Notes: generated by a model not told the origin, from the sequence alone. A stretch of 64,000 bases of DNA from Holothuria scabra (GCA_037179385.1 CM074196.1:32450486-32514485), one strand, 5' to 3'. Numbered from the stretch's first letter, positions 48,501 through 52,414 are shown. Made by a program: numbers and translations.

Positions 48501-50607
48501 GAATGAAGCGGCTTCTTTAAAAGTTTGGGGATTTCCCGCTTTTAATGTAATTATTGGGGGAGAGTATCATGTTATTGCCAATTGAAGTACATCCATTCTC
48601 TGAGCGCTCTTTTAACGATACACACGGAGCAGCCAGTTTAAGGCAGTGTGTGTATATTACACTGTGCATGTAGCCGGTCTGGGTTATGTGCTGCAAAAAC
48701 ACATCTATTTACACAGGCGGTAACTTGTGCAATAAATGAGAGGTGAAAACTACGATGCCTAGACTTGATTCTAGCCTACTATTGTTAGTTCTAACATTTC
48801 GTTTAATACTGCAAACTAAAGTTGCTAGGTCCAGCTAGGCCCAGCTAGGCCTAGTTTTGTTGTGGCTTCAAGCCACACTCATTTGGGGGCAATTAGAAAT
48901 GAAACAAATGAGTAGATTATGCAAGTGTCAAAATAAAATTTATTGGAGTCGGTCCAGCAGCTGTCTGTATAGGGGGTGGGGCGGCTACTTTCGCTGTGGA
49001 TACTGTACCATGGCGTAGCCTATACTTCGTGAACGATCGCTGCTGAGCAATACTGAATGTCTACAAACTTCATCTACAGTAGCTACAATACTGGTATGTG
49101 GTGAAACAATCCAACTAAGGCTGCAACTTCTACCTGAATCGACCTCCAATGGAAGCAATTTTATAAAAATTGCTTTTCAGGAAATGATTTGTTACTGAAG
49201 ATAAAGGGGGAAAAAAAGTTGAAATGGAGTCTGCTGTGAGGGGGACTCATGCGCAACGCTAACTCAATACTGGCGAGCGATTACGAGCAACTGTAATTTG
49301 CTTAACACATAACATGCTTGTATTTATTTTGATTATTTACCTTTGCAAAGTAATTTATTGGTGGATTATCTCTTTATGATCTGTTCAGTTTATGTGTATT
49401 TTTATTTTTTGCGTGTTCCAACAGGCCATTACATATAGCAGCCAACAATGGTCTAGTGTCAGTAGTACAAGAACTCATTACCAAAGGAGCTAGTCTTCTA
49501 GCTGTGGACAATAAAGGTAAATGTTTTGTCGACATTGCAAATGTCTGTTTGTTTGACCCCTTTTTGCCAGGAACCTTTCACGATGTAAAGTCAGTTGTGG
49601 TTTTCTGAAGACTTCCTTCCTTGTATTGAGTTGTAAAGTGAAACAAAGTGAAGTACAATGAGGTAATTAAATTTTGCTGCTTGTTAGGGAGCACACCAAC
49701 ATTAGCTGCTCCATTAACTCAGATACTATTTTGCCTTTATTAAATGCCCCCCTACAGCCTTTTCAAAGTTCGCACTCCACTAAAGCTACCCCTCACATGA
49801 AAGCCAATTAGCTGGCAAATCATGTGATGAAAAATTCACTCATACATCAACATCTTCTCTTGCATACCCACGAAAAGTAAGCAGCAACTGATTGTTCTAG
49901 CATGAGCAGTTTACACTCAAAGAGGACCTAAAATTGGCGGTGTACTTTCGAACTACTTTTCTTTGGAAGGCCATTCGGGCCAATGGTGTTGTGCTATCTG
50001 TTAGAACAACATGTACTCAACCCCTCATGCCTTTGCATTCAACACAGTCCTATCACAATTTACTTCAAGGTCAACACAACAGTCTAAAAAAAAAAACGGA
50101 GGGAAAAAGCATTCCTTGTCAATGTAAGGAAGTGACATAACCTCTGTTGCCCAGTTTGGAAGAAAAATCTTGTAACATTGTGTGCTGATATTTCAAGAAA
50201 CACATGTCCGATTTGAATGGAAATTTCCTCACACTGTGTAGATTTTATTCCTCTTTTACCTATGTTGAATTTTTGCTAACACTTTCCCTTAAGCCTCCCC
50301 CTCCCCACCCCTGCCTTCCAGCTTTGCCACTGTTTATGATCTCAACAACTTTTATTCTTATTTGTCTCCAGGATACACTCCAGCTCTGAGCTGTGCACCT
50401 AATGATAAAGTTGCAGACTGTTTAGCCATTATTCTTGCACACATGATACCTCTATCACCAGAGAATTTCACATCAAAATCAAGGATAGCATTAGCTTTAA
50501 CAGGCGAACTTAGGCGATCACGCACATCCAATAGCTTGGACCTTACAGATGGCAATCGTAGCAGAGCAGATAGCGCAGCAGACACGTCAGATTCAGAGAC
50601 ATATTGA
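365..50607 (+). CDS. ANKRD28: PP6 regulatory ankyrin-repeat subunit, 3' part (17 exons)
   Basis: Joining 365-530, 4363-4477, 7878-7960, 8808-8871, 10351-10560, 12101-12212, 17836-17904, 22553-22754, 24933-25138, 26692-26899, 28223-28310, 29397-29480, 31333-31478, 46055-46134, 47866-47945, 49425-49516 and 50372-50607 gives 2241 nt: 746 codons and TGA, with every junction in frame at AG/GT sites. The product is about 21 ankyrin repeats plus a short polar tail ending SDSETY. Vertebrate ANKRD28/44/52 are about 1000-residue ankyrin scaffolds that bind the PP6 catalytic subunit and a SAPS-domain subunit. Repeat order and strings such as [16 protein letters not shown] and [14 protein letters not shown] segments match that family, and the SDSETY end resembles ANKRD28. 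Roughly 300 N-terminal residues and the promoter lie upstream. The symbol is a family-level choice; an invertebrate single ancestor of the three vertebrate paralogues is equally likely. No stops or frameshifts interrupt it. Confidence 0.93.
961..1203 (+). repeat. tRNA-derived SINE, family A, near full length
   Basis: A tRNA-like head (CAAGTGGTTTGAGCA as box A region, GTTGGAGTCCTGGC as box B region) is followed by the family body: AATGGAACCTACTGCCATTG, AGCATAAGC, GGAGTAGGGAAAACAAGCC, AGTGAGC and a tail ending near CTATCTAACCTAA. The same body recurs at 14118, 23755, 27691, 39701 and 47311. Box A and B fit RNA polymerase III internal promoters. Ends are approximate. Confidence 0.75.
1684..1733. 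repeat. TG dinucleotide microsatellite
   Basis: A run of TG/GT with occasional TATG interruptions. It abuts the decayed AGGTCA-rich repeat, as does the second GT tract at 18318. Confidence 0.95.
1740..3340. repeat. Decayed copies of an AGGTCA-rich interspersed repeat
   Basis: The motif ATGYGAGGTATGTGGTGCGATAA-like recurs near 1742, 2308 and 3129. TTTTTGGTGGAGGTCAAAGG at about 1838 is echoed by a decayed form near 3226, and the TTGTGTTCGTCTAAGT phrase occurs at about 2083 and 2362. The phrase at 1838 is nearly identical to the 145-bp tandem unit at 18.4-19.6 kb, so these look like older dispersed members of that family. Boundaries cannot be fixed by eye. Confidence 0.6.
3771..4170. mobile_element. 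Foldback/MITE-like element, copy 1
   Basis: The left end (GGACTTCCCATACATGGA, then TAGATTGTCGC) is roughly the reverse complement of the right end (TCTGTCCATGTATACAGGAA). Between them is CGTACGTGTGAGAAAA and a GGCCATCTTGGTGCACC block. Related copies lie at about 28341-28706 and 62130-62490. No transposase coding capacity is seen. The class is unassigned because target duplications are unclear. Confidence 0.6.
4363..4477 (+). CDS. ANKRD28: Ankyrin gene, window exon 2
   Basis: After the split glycine the exon reads [20 protein letters not shown] and continues [17 protein letters not shown]: one complete ankyrin repeat with canonical NTPVHLAA and a LLENHADPS finger. The acceptor is tcttacag|GAG and the donor CAAT|GTAAGA, phase 2. 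The family counterpart ([20 protein letters not shown]) aligns without gaps over the first repeat half. Confidence 0.95.
5650..5901 (+). mobile_element. piggyBac-like MITE, copy 1, TTAA flanks
   Basis: A 252-bp element with terminal inverted repeats CCCTTTACCGTTGT and ACAACGGTAAAGGG, flanked by TTAA at 5646-5649 and 5902-5905. Termini beginning CCC plus TTAA duplication are typical of piggyBac-superfamily elements. There is no transposase, so it is non-autonomous. It is CpG- and GC-rich against an AT-rich intron. This copy is the most diverged of the intact three in intron 2. Confidence 0.88.
6408..6487 (+). repeat. SINE family A body fragment
   Basis: The stretch CAGACCAAAGACTATAAAAA followed by CTAATGCCATTGCACATAAT and AGTGGAGTAGGGGAAACAA matches the family A body with decay. 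The tRNA head is missing. Confidence 0.55.
6698..6948 (+). mobile_element. piggyBac-like MITE, copy 2, TTAA flanks
   Basis: A 251-bp element with TIRs CCCTTTACCGTTGT and ACAACGGTAAAGGG, and TTAA at 6694-6697 and 6949-6952. By eye it is nearly identical to copy 3 at 7052-7302, which lies only 103 bp away, so the two are recent relative to copy 1. Confidence 0.9.
7052..7302 (+). mobile_element. piggyBac-like MITE, copy 3, TTAA flanks
   Basis: A 251-bp element with TTAA at 7048-7051 and 7303-7306. The right TIR has one substitution (ACAACGTTAAAGGG). It has the same orientation as copy 2 and few internal differences. Confidence 0.9.
7531..7831 (+). mobile_element. 300-bp inverted-repeat element (family C), copy 1
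   Basis: Starts AAAGGACCAATCCTCTCACC and ends in GGTGAGGGAATTGAGGCTTT, imperfect inverted repeats of about 20-25 bp. The interior holds TTTGATTGACAGCTAATTCA, CATCGAGCTTTTTTATAC, CTGAAGCAATAAA and TGTCTGGATGAGGATGAATT. Further copies lie at 11631, 16794, 26165, 33304, 46366 (minus) and 47006 (minus, partial). It has no coding capacity. The superfamily is uncertain; flanks often read TTTAA. Confidence 0.75.
7878..7960 (+). CDS. ANKRD28: Ankyrin gene, window exon 3
   Basis: The exon reads [20 protein letters not shown] and then CKKLLSAG, one of the most diagnostic family segments (vertebrate [21 protein letters not shown]). The acceptor is ttttcag|ACG and the donor GCAG|GTAATT, phase 1. The Ile codon is completed across the exon 2 junction. 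Confidence 0.96.
7961..8807 (+). other. Intron 3 (0.85 kb)
   Basis: Contains a short dispersed repeat at about 8113-8275. The rest is AT-rich with nothing recognisable. Confidence 0.85.
8113..8275 (+). repeat. Dispersed repeat with CACACTCCTCAG start
   Basis: ATCACACTCCTCAG and a downstream AGTGATTTGAGG ... GAGCGATCGCACTTGCAAG block recur in reverse orientation at about 23507-23670. The unit is about 165 bp. Its nature is not recognised. Confidence 0.5.
8808..8871 (+). CDS. ANKRD28: Ankyrin gene, window exon 4
   Basis: A 64-nt exon reading [20 protein letters not shown] and then SG: repeat finger plus the RTPVHCAA helix start. The acceptor is ttcttag|GAT and the donor TCAGG|GTGAGT, phase 2. 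It aligns with the vertebrate segment [22 protein letters not shown]. Confidence 0.94.
8872..10350 (+). other. Intron 4 (1.5 kb)
   Basis: The 9210-9690 part is a diverged relative of 6520-7480 in intron 2 but lacks the two MITEs found there. About 9700-10350 shows nothing recognisable. Confidence 0.8.
10351..10560 (+). CDS. ANKRD28: Ankyrin gene, window exon 5
   Basis: A 210-nt exon encoding two full repeats: [40 protein letters not shown], then [15 protein letters not shown]. The NxxCLxLL spacing and LHYAAxxxNxQCLxxLV follow the family (vertebrate NLECLNLLL and LHYAAANCNYQCL). The acceptor is ttttgacag|AAA and the donor GCTGA|GTAAGT, phase 2. Confidence 0.96.
10561..12100 (+). other. Intron 5 (1.5 kb)
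   Basis: Holds one family C copy (11631-11931). Otherwise nothing recognisable; a short imperfect inverted repeat of GACCCAG / CTGGGTC lies near 11300-11372. Confidence 0.8.
11631..11931 (+). mobile_element. 300-bp inverted-repeat element (family C), copy 2
   Basis: Starts AAAGGACCAATCTTCTCACC and ends GGGGTGAGAGAGGATTAAGCCTT. It shares GAAGCAATGAAATGA and GTCTGGATGAGAATGAATTT with the other copies. Confidence 0.75.
12101..12212 (+). CDS. ANKRD28: Ankyrin gene, window exon 6
   Basis: Encodes [20 protein letters not shown] then [17 protein letters not shown], one repeat. The acceptor is tgccccacag|CTG and the donor GAAAAA|GTGAGT, phase 0. It aligns with vertebrate CLEYLLRNDANPGIRDKQGY and NAVHYSAAYGH. 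Confidence 0.96.
12828..13373. mobile_element. hAT-like MITE with perfect 8-bp TSD
   Basis: A 546-bp element beginning CAGGCTTTGGGTAATCG; the complement of its right end begins CAGGCTTGGGGCAATTAC. GAATGTAC is duplicated exactly at 12820-12827 and 13374-13381. CAG...CTG ends with 8-bp duplications are the hAT signature. Both subterminal regions are dense in TAATCG/CGATTA units, giving strong self-complementarity. It has no transposase reading frame. Confidence 0.88.
13728..13750. repeat. TA microsatellite
   Basis: A short alternating TA run followed by GTGTATATGTG. Confidence 0.9.
14118..14352 (-). repeat. tRNA-derived SINE, family A, near full length
   Basis: On the minus strand a tRNA-like head (CAAGTGGTTGGAGCATCC, then GACTTTGAGTCC as box B) precedes the family body (CTACTGCCATTGTGCTTGGT, AGCATAAGCAATGGA, AGTGAGCCACAACTGGAAAA). 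The tail ends in CTCTCTATCTTAAAG. Confidence 0.75.
14426..14442. repeat. Poly-G run of 17
   Basis: An uninterrupted run of 17 G on the + strand, followed by further G-rich sequence (GATGGTGATGGGGG). Such runs can form quadruplexes and are prone to length variation. Confidence 0.9.
14738..15678. mobile_element. Candidate 941-bp inverted-repeat element
   Basis: The left end is AAGTGTACATAAAGTTCATA; the complement of the right end is AAGTGTACATAAAGTGTATA, 18 of 20 matching. Flanks TATAAATTG and TATCATTTG are similar but not identical, so a target duplication is only suggested. No coding capacity is recognised. Confidence 0.5.
15881..15990 (-). repeat. SINE family A body fragment
   Basis: On the minus strand the decayed body is visible: AATCTAATGCCATTGACATG, ATGATCAATGAAGCAGAAAC, TAACCCACAACTTGAAAAAT. 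The head is not recognisable. Confidence 0.5.
16794..17048 (+). mobile_element. Family C element, diverged copy
   Basis: Starts AAAGGGTAGACATTTACTTG with CACCCCAAGCTACA, contains AGTAATAAACTAAGATTGAG and ends in CAGGGGTGAAAAGATTTGAC plus CTTTAA. It is clearly related to the family but much decayed. Confidence 0.55.
17836..17904 (+). CDS. ANKRD28: Ankyrin gene, window exon 7
   Basis: A 69-nt phase 0-0 exon reading [20 protein letters not shown] then HLA. The acceptor is ctctccattag|CTC and the donor TTAGCG|GTGAGT. It corresponds to the linker between two repeats that in vertebrate ANKRD28 is about a dozen residues longer (the METSGTDMLSDSDNR region). PIHLA|AYNGH restores the next repeat across the junction. 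Confidence 0.92.
18318..18384. repeat. GT microsatellite
   Basis: A GT run interrupted by TATG and GCGCAC, directly upstream of the tandem array. Confidence 0.95.
18399..19571. repeat. Tandem array of about eight 145-bp units
   Basis: Successive TTTTTGGTGGAGGTCAAAGG-type landmarks lie near 18485, 18630, 18776, 18921, 19065, 19210, 19355 and 19500, a period of 144-146 bp. Each unit contains a (TTAACACGA)TATCTCAAG box, a GATAGATTTCATATTTGGTA box, ATGTGGATGCATTATGGTCA and a GGTCATCTGGGGTCACCAGG box. Six units keep a perfect AGGTCAAAGGTCA (18494, 18785, 18930, 19074, 19219, 19364). The last unit is degenerate. Confidence 0.95.
21541..21816. mobile_element. Short TIR element (family F), copy 1
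   Basis: It shares CATGATTGGCT, ATTCATGTGAC, GATACTTTGAAGAGAAA and an AACTGCTCTCAACCTTTAAA right end with 56107-56330. In the second copy the ends AAGGGCAAGAGCAG and CTGCTCTTGACCTT are inverted repeats. This copy's left end is more decayed. Confidence 0.55.
22041..22325 (+). repeat. tRNA-Ser/Leu-like SINE, family B, copy 1
   Basis: The head AGTGCTATGGCTGAGTGGAT (box A of class II tRNA type) is followed by AGTTCGATTCCTGG (box B). The body has GGTTTTTCATCCAAGAGCAA, TGAATTGGTTGCCACC and AAGCCAATGGCTTCTCCCAC, ending GGCCTGATTA. A second copy lies at 28941-29246. Translations crossing it are not genes. Confidence 0.8.
22553..22754 (+). CDS. ANKRD28: Ankyrin gene, window exon 8
   Basis: A 202-nt exon with two repeats: [40 protein letters not shown] and the start of KRTPLHAA. 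The string [13 protein letters not shown] is a near-invariant family signature. The acceptor is tgcattaaacag|GCT and the donor GCAGCGG|GTAAGA, phase 1. The split Ala codon is completed by exon 9. Confidence 0.97.
23507..23670 (-). repeat. Dispersed repeat, second copy
   Basis: On the minus strand CAAATCACACTCCTCAGAAA starts a match to 8113-8275; both share the AGTGATTTGAGGTGAGTGATC-like end. About 165 bp. Confidence 0.5.
23755..23849 (-). repeat. SINE family A 3' fragment
   Basis: On the minus strand the body end is present: CAAGCCACAACTGGAAAAAA, GGCAGTGGCTGGCTCGACTT, TAGGTACTGGGCCGTAAAAC, ending TCTATCTAACCTA. The tRNA head is absent. Confidence 0.7.
24933..25138 (+). CDS. ANKRD28: Ankyrin gene, window exon 9
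   Basis: A 206-nt exon completing [20 protein letters not shown], then [20 protein letters not shown] and RTALHRG. The family has GHSECLRLLIGN, QTPLMLSVLNGHTDCV and RTALHRGA at the same places. The acceptor is tttgtttcag|CTT and the donor AGAGGG|GTAAGT, phase 0. Confidence 0.97.
25473..25947. mobile_element. hAT-like MITE with 8-bp TSD (one mismatch)
   Basis: A 475-bp element whose ends CAGGCTTCCTCAA and TTGAGGAAGCCTG are perfect 13-bp inverted repeats. Flanks CCTTAGAC (25465-25472) and CCTTAAAC (25948-25955) match 7 of 8. Subterminal GTGCCACCGATTGCC / GTGGCGCGCATGCCG sequences are also partly inverted. No coding frame is recognised. Confidence 0.82.
26165..26463 (+). mobile_element. 300-bp inverted-repeat element (family C), copy
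   Basis: Starts AAAGGGCCAATCCTTTCACC and ends GGGGTAAGAGAACTGGGCGT plus TT. The interior matches the family (CCAGCTTTTTGATTGACTGT, CTGAAGCAATAAACTGGGAT). Confidence 0.78.
26692..26899 (+). CDS. ANKRD28: Ankyrin gene, window exon 10
   Basis: A 208-nt exon: [40 protein letters not shown], then [11 protein letters not shown]. The family equivalents are [34 protein letters not shown] and [11 protein letters not shown]. The acceptor is ttattttacag|GCA and the donor CAATG|GTAAGA, phase 1. The following stretch that stays open to 27078 is intron. Confidence 0.97.
26900..28222 (+). other. Intron 10 (1.3 kb)
   Basis: Contains a SINE family A copy (27691-27893). Nothing else is recognised. Confidence 0.85.
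27691..27893 (+). repeat. tRNA-derived SINE, family A
   Basis: The head AAGGTCAAATGGTTTGAGCA with GAGTTCAACCCC as box B is followed by AAAGACTTAAAAATGGGACC, CTACTGCCATTGTACTGGAG and CAGTGAGCCACAACTAGAA. The 3' end is degraded. Confidence 0.72.
28223..28310 (+). CDS. ANKRD28: Ankyrin gene, window exon 11
   Basis: An 88-nt exon: [20 protein letters not shown] then [10 protein letters not shown]. The family has [13 protein letters not shown]...EGNAFSPLHCAV. The acceptor is tttgtttttcag|GTC and the donor GCAGT|GTAAGT, phase 2. Confidence 0.97.
28341..28706. mobile_element. Foldback/MITE-like element, copy 2
   Basis: Shares CGTCCTATCCGTAGATTGTC, GGCACACCAAGATGGC, TCATATTCCTGCAATACATG and TGTCCATGTATAGGAAGTGC with 3771-4170 and 62130-62490. 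The left end (GGACTTCTATTCATGGACAG) and right end are inverted relative to each other. Confidence 0.65.
28941..29246 (+). repeat. tRNA-Ser/Leu-like SINE, family B, copy 2
   Basis: The head GCGGTGCTATGGCCGAGTGC with AAGTTCAATTCCTGG as box B precedes the same body as 22041-22325. It ends in an ATT repeat tail, typical of retroposed SINEs. Confidence 0.82.
29397..29480 (+). CDS. ANKRD28: Ankyrin gene, window exon 12
   Basis: An 84-nt exon: [20 protein letters not shown] then NLQDAKGR, matching vertebrate INDNEGAAEMLIDTLGASIV and DSKGR. The acceptor is tatttcctcag|ATT and the donor GGAAG|GTAGGT, phase 2. Confidence 0.97.
30170..30420 (-). mobile_element. piggyBac-like MITE, copy 4 (reverse)
   Basis: A 251-bp reverse-oriented member of the family at 5650, 6698 and 7052. 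It begins CCCTTTACTGTTGT and ends ACAACCGTAAAGGG, with TTAA at 30166-30169. On the right the TTAA (30422-30425) is one base offset, so this boundary has decayed. Confidence 0.85.
30456..30533 (-). repeat. Fragment of the piggyBac-like MITE
   Basis: Repeats the interior of the adjacent element: GTAGGCTATTGACCCTGTGA through GGGTAGCTACTCGCAGT, nearly identical to 30258-30335. No TIRs; likely a local duplication or gene-conversion product. Confidence 0.85.
31333..31478 (+). CDS. ANKRD28: Ankyrin gene, window exon 13
   Basis: A 146-nt exon: [48 protein letters not shown]. The family has [20 protein letters not shown] and GKTPLMMAAENGQ. The acceptor is ttttccctag|AAC and the donor GTGG|GTAAGT, phase 1. 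A 14.6-kb intron follows. Confidence 0.97.
31964..32160. mobile_element. Short hAT-like element with near-8-bp TSD
   Basis: A 197-bp element whose ends AGAGATGCCAA and TTGGCATCTCT are perfect 11-bp inverted repeats. Flanks GATACAGC (31956-31963) and GATACAGT (32161-32168) match 7 of 8. The interior repeats CCTCCCTGATT three times, plus a variant. Non-autonomous. Confidence 0.75.
33304..33600 (+). mobile_element. 300-bp inverted-repeat element (family C), copy
   Basis: Starts AAAAGACCAATCCTCTCACC and ends GGGGTGAGAAAATTGGGCCT plus T. The interior is close to the 7531 copy (GACCCAGCTCTTTGATTGAC, CTGAAGCAATGAACTGAGAC). Confidence 0.78.
35965..36009 (+). CDS. ANKRD28: Candidate 45-nt cassette exon of the ankyrin gene
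   Basis: A long pyrimidine-rich tract (tctccctgctttaccccc, then gctgtcttgctcag) precedes 45 nt that start and end in phase 1, followed by CATCTG|GTAAGA. The enclosing intron is phase 1, so inclusion keeps the frame and adds [15 protein letters not shown] without a stop between residues 584 and 585 of the visible protein. Skipping gives [20 protein letters not shown], which matches the vertebrate proteins without a gap, so skipping is the likely default. It begins with EL, as does the next exon. A chance match is possible. Confidence 0.55.
37063..37131. repeat. Strong 31-bp stem hairpin
   Basis: The arms at 37063-37093 and 37100-37131 are almost perfectly complementary: the left arm contains AAACGATATTCCGGGTGTCA and the right GTGACACCGGGAATATCGTT, with a 6-nt ATGAGA loop. 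Both outer ends read CCGG. It may be a tiny foldback element or, if transcribed, a structured RNA. Confidence 0.85.
38239..38642. mobile_element. hAT-like MITE with perfect 8-bp TSD
   Basis: A 404-bp element with perfect 14-bp TIRs, TAGGGCTGTGAACG and CGTTCACAGCCCTA. CACTTGCA is duplicated exactly at 38231-38238 and 38643-38650. An internal palindrome of 16-bp arms (GAGTATACAAATGGAT / ATCCATTTGTATACTC) lies at 38349-38396. No transposase. hAT-type by TSD length and terminus. Confidence 0.9.
39701..39853 (+). repeat. SINE family A body, headless
   Basis: CTTAAAAATGGAATCTACTG, CCATTGTGCTTGGCGCTCAG, AGTGAGCCATAACTGGGAAA and TTGGAAACTGGGTCGTTAAA match the family body and tail. The tRNA part is missing. 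Confidence 0.78.
39944..40092. mobile_element. Small inverted-repeat element
   Basis: Ends GGGCTGGAAAAAA and TTTTTTTCCAGCC are inverted repeats around an interior rich in AAATTTCCC. No target duplication could be fixed. Confidence 0.4.
42360..42593. repeat. Two imperfect copies of a 61-bp sequence
   Basis: AAGTTGCACATCATTACTTG with CAGGCTGTTGCTGTTGC (42360-42420) recurs diverged at 42532-42593 (AAGTTGCATGTAGTCACTAG with TAGGCTGTTGTTGCTTC), 172 bp apart. Confidence 0.6.
44583..44770. repeat. Minisatellite of GGCGCCAAAGTACA-like units
   Basis: GGTGCCAAAGTACACTTTGT, GGTGCTGAAGTACATTTTCA, GGCGCCAAAGTACAATTTGT and GGCACCAAAGTACATTCTTG occur irregularly, followed by two CGGAACATAG / CAGAACATAG phrases. 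Confidence 0.7.
45128..45473. repeat. Direct tandem duplication, 173-bp period
   Basis: AGGAGTGTACTGTATAGTGT starts both units (45128 and 45301). Both continue through GGGCAGAAAAT, AATCAGTCT, CAGCTTCTTC, GGCTTGCTGTAGA and CTGGGCAGTCAAGATA. Confidence 0.9.
46055..46134 (+). CDS. ANKRD28: Ankyrin gene, window exon 14
   Basis: An 80-nt exon: [20 protein letters not shown] then LHLACIQ. The family has [26 protein letters not shown]. The acceptor is ctttctttcttcag|AGT and the donor ATCCAG|GTAATG, phase 0. Confidence 0.95.
46366..46629 (-). mobile_element. 300-bp inverted-repeat element (family C), reverse copy
   Basis: On the + strand it starts AAAGACCCAATTATCTCACC and ends GATGAAAGGATTGGTCCTTT. 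The interior is the reverse of the family (TTCATCCTTATCCAGACACA, TTGCTTCAGGGTGAGTATAA). Confidence 0.78.
47006..47150 (-). mobile_element. Family C element, partial reverse copy
   Basis: Begins inside the family at AAGCTCAATGTGTATAATCA, continues AACTCTCAGTACAGTTCATG and ends GGGGTGAGCAGATTGGTTTT. The distal half is missing. Confidence 0.72.
47311..47557 (+). repeat. tRNA-derived SINE, family A, with well-preserved tRNA head
   Basis: The head folds tRNA-like: a 5-bp anticodon stem TCTGC/GCAGA around loop CTCTCAC (a Glu CUC-type loop), a box A region GGTATAACAGTAGAGC and box B GGGTTTGATTCCC. The body follows (GGAACCGACTGCCATTG, AGTAGGGAAAACAAGCCAGT, GAGCCACAACTGGAAAAAAG). The acceptor stem and T stem are imperfect, so it is not a functional tRNA gene. 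Its anticodon region differs from the other copies. Confidence 0.8.
47866..47945 (+). CDS. ANKRD28: Ankyrin gene, window exon 15
   Basis: An 80-nt exon: [20 protein letters not shown] then ANKDGKT. It aligns with vertebrate GHETSALLILEKITDRNLINAT. The acceptor is cctattttatag|AAG and the donor AAAAC|GTAAGT, phase 2. The helix-turn residues that are GH in the family are missing (IQKQEG instead of SKGHE). Confidence 0.92.
47946..49424 (+). other. Intron 15 (1.5 kb)
   Basis: Contains a short tandem cluster of CAGCTAGGCC units (48819-48851). Otherwise nothing recognisable. Confidence 0.8.
48819..48851. repeat. Three CAGCTAGGCC-type units
   Basis: GTTGCTAGGTCCAGCTAGGC followed by CCAGCTAGGCCTAG, a 10-bp period. 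Confidence 0.7.
49425..49516 (+). CDS. ANKRD28: Ankyrin gene, window exon 16
   Basis: A 92-nt exon: [20 protein letters not shown] then [11 protein letters not shown] across the junction. The family has PLHVAARNGLTxVVQELLGKGASVLAVDENG. The acceptor is gttccaacag|GCC and the donor AAAG|GTAAAT, phase 1. Confidence 0.97.
49517..50371 (+). other. Intron 16 (0.86 kb)
   Basis: No repeats or coding signals recognised. It ends with a pyrimidine-rich tract and tttgtctccag. Confidence 0.85.
50372..50607 (+). CDS. ANKRD28: Ankyrin gene, terminal coding exon
   Basis: The exon encodes [20 protein letters not shown] then [12 protein letters not shown], the conserved last ankyrin segment (vertebrate [24 protein letters not shown]). 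It continues with a short tail containing [11 protein letters not shown] and [17 protein letters not shown], then TGA at 50605-50607. Only the final DSETY-like residues resemble vertebrate ANKRD28; the Arg/Ser-rich middle of the tail differs and is shorter. Basic RRSRTSNS is a plausible phosphorylation site by pattern only. Confidence 0.96.
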
Positions 50608-51215
50608 ATGTTTGAATAAAGGAAGGTGAAATTTTAGCTTTAATTGGGTAGCTGAGCAGGTTTAATTGTTCCAGGAGATGGAGATTGGCGCAGTCTTCAA
50701 GACTCTCGAAAGCAAACTTTACTTGATGCATCGCAGCATATTTTAGTCAATTTTTATCAGAGAGAATTTAGGAACTTGTGTGTGATTGATGCTGGATGCA
50801 TTGAGATTTGAGAACCTCATCCACTTTGTGTAATATCTAGATTGTTTAGTAAAAAGCCAGTATACAGGGTGGGAGAGACAGGATGTCACTCAAAGATGAA
50901 GAATTCACCAAAGTTGATTCTGTTGATGGAAAAGAAACCGCATAGGGAAGTAACTAAAATGACATTCATCGAAGGTTAAAACTTTTCATAAGAGACAGGT
51001 TCTATGTTTTTGTACTGCTTCTAAGATATGAAGCTGAATAAGGAGGCAAATGATGAGTTTGTTAGTCACTCATTGTGAAGTGTTTTGTAAGTGAAAGGAT
51101 TCTCCCACATTTGAACCACCTACGCTCCTCCTGCATTCATATCTGCTTAGAGTTGTACTAAATGCAAATGCCCCATGAAGGAGACCTCAATAAAATATTT
51201 TCAGAGTAAGTCAGG
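50608..51215 (+). other. Probable 3' UTR (minimum extent)
   Basis: Sequence after the stop has no repeats and runs to the AATAAA at 51189-51194. Another AATAAA at 50615-50620 is only 7 nt past the stop and lacks a GT-rich follow-up. The UTR could extend for kilobases, since further AATAAA motifs occur downstream and vertebrate family members have long 3' UTRs. Confidence 0.55.
51189..51194 (+). promoter_or_regulatory. Candidate polyadenylation signal AATAAA
   Basis: AATAAA followed at about 30-55 nt by a T/G-rich stretch (GGTATTATGTTTTATGTTTA), the usual order of a cleavage signal and downstream element. Confidence 0.5.
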
Positions 51216-52414
51216 GAAATGGTATTATGTTTTATGTTTATTCATCAGTATCACTTCAAATTGTTAAGAAATGGTCATGTGATAGTGTGATTGTGTAAGC
51301 CTTCACAGTGTAAATTGGAACAGTCATGTGAGGATGGTCCCAGGCCCTGAAATGGCTGATGATAATACCCAGTGGGAGAGCATCCATATAGTCAGGGGCC
51401 TGCAGACCATTCTAACCCCCTTTAACCAATACCCCCAGCTCTGCTACTGATAATAATACCTGTGTATTCTGTTCAATCAAGTATGATGAAAACTCGGTTA
51501 GATTGCTGGCTTGAAACCTTCCGTGTTCATTATGTTGGGTCCTGGGCTAGATGATGTTTCTCAGTTACTTCTCTCCTCCCGTAAATTACCTGCGAATTTG
51601 CTAAAGTTACGAGTTTGTCATGACTGGCAGCATAAACTGGACGCAAAGAGAAGGTATAGCCCCTGGGGTCAAGTTATCACTTAGCGTGTATAGTATTTGT
51701 AAAGTGCTTTCAGGCCTATTGTTGGAGCAAAGTACTGTACCATGTAAGAGTGATTGATCATTAAAGGCAGACTAGAAAAAATACACTGATGAGCTAGTAA
51801 GGTTTGTCTCATCTAGGTTAAAAGTGGACCTTGCTGATGCAGGTTGGTTGATCCCATTTCAATGAATCCGTTTTTCTGCCTTGAAAATTTGGTGTGTCAT
51901 GGAGAGAAATTTTTTAAATTAAGATTTAAGAGCAGTAATCATTTCATTATATTAAGTTTCTTGAAGGTACGATACTGTAGGAGATGCATAAATGAATAAA
52001 TTTTAGCACCTGCAGACTTACATCAGTATTTTATAACCTATTATCATGGGCATGGTATTGATCTCATAATTTGGCTGAAATGTAGTTGACACCTTGATTT
52101 CAGTGCATGGTAATGTAACTTAAAGCCTCACAGGTTATTACAATTATGTACAGGGTACATGTGATCACATTCTTGTAAAGAGGGTCTTCTTCTATGCATA
52201 AACTTCATGTAGTATTTTCAAAGCATCCTACTGTAACATCCTATGTGTAGGCTCTCGCCAACACATGAATAGGTTTAAGTTTACAAATCTACTTTGCCCC
52301 TCCTTACCTCCTACTTACACTTTGTAATCCCCACTTACCTGCAGTAAATCCCTGGCAAGCTTTTAATAGCACAGCGGCTCAAGGTGACTTCCACAAGAGG
52401 TAATTTTTGGGGAA

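Noticed and set aside
50615..50620. AATAAA seven bases after the stop as the main polyadenylation signal
   Set aside because: It would give an almost absent 3' UTR and lacks a clear GT-rich downstream element. The site at 51189 is better placed.
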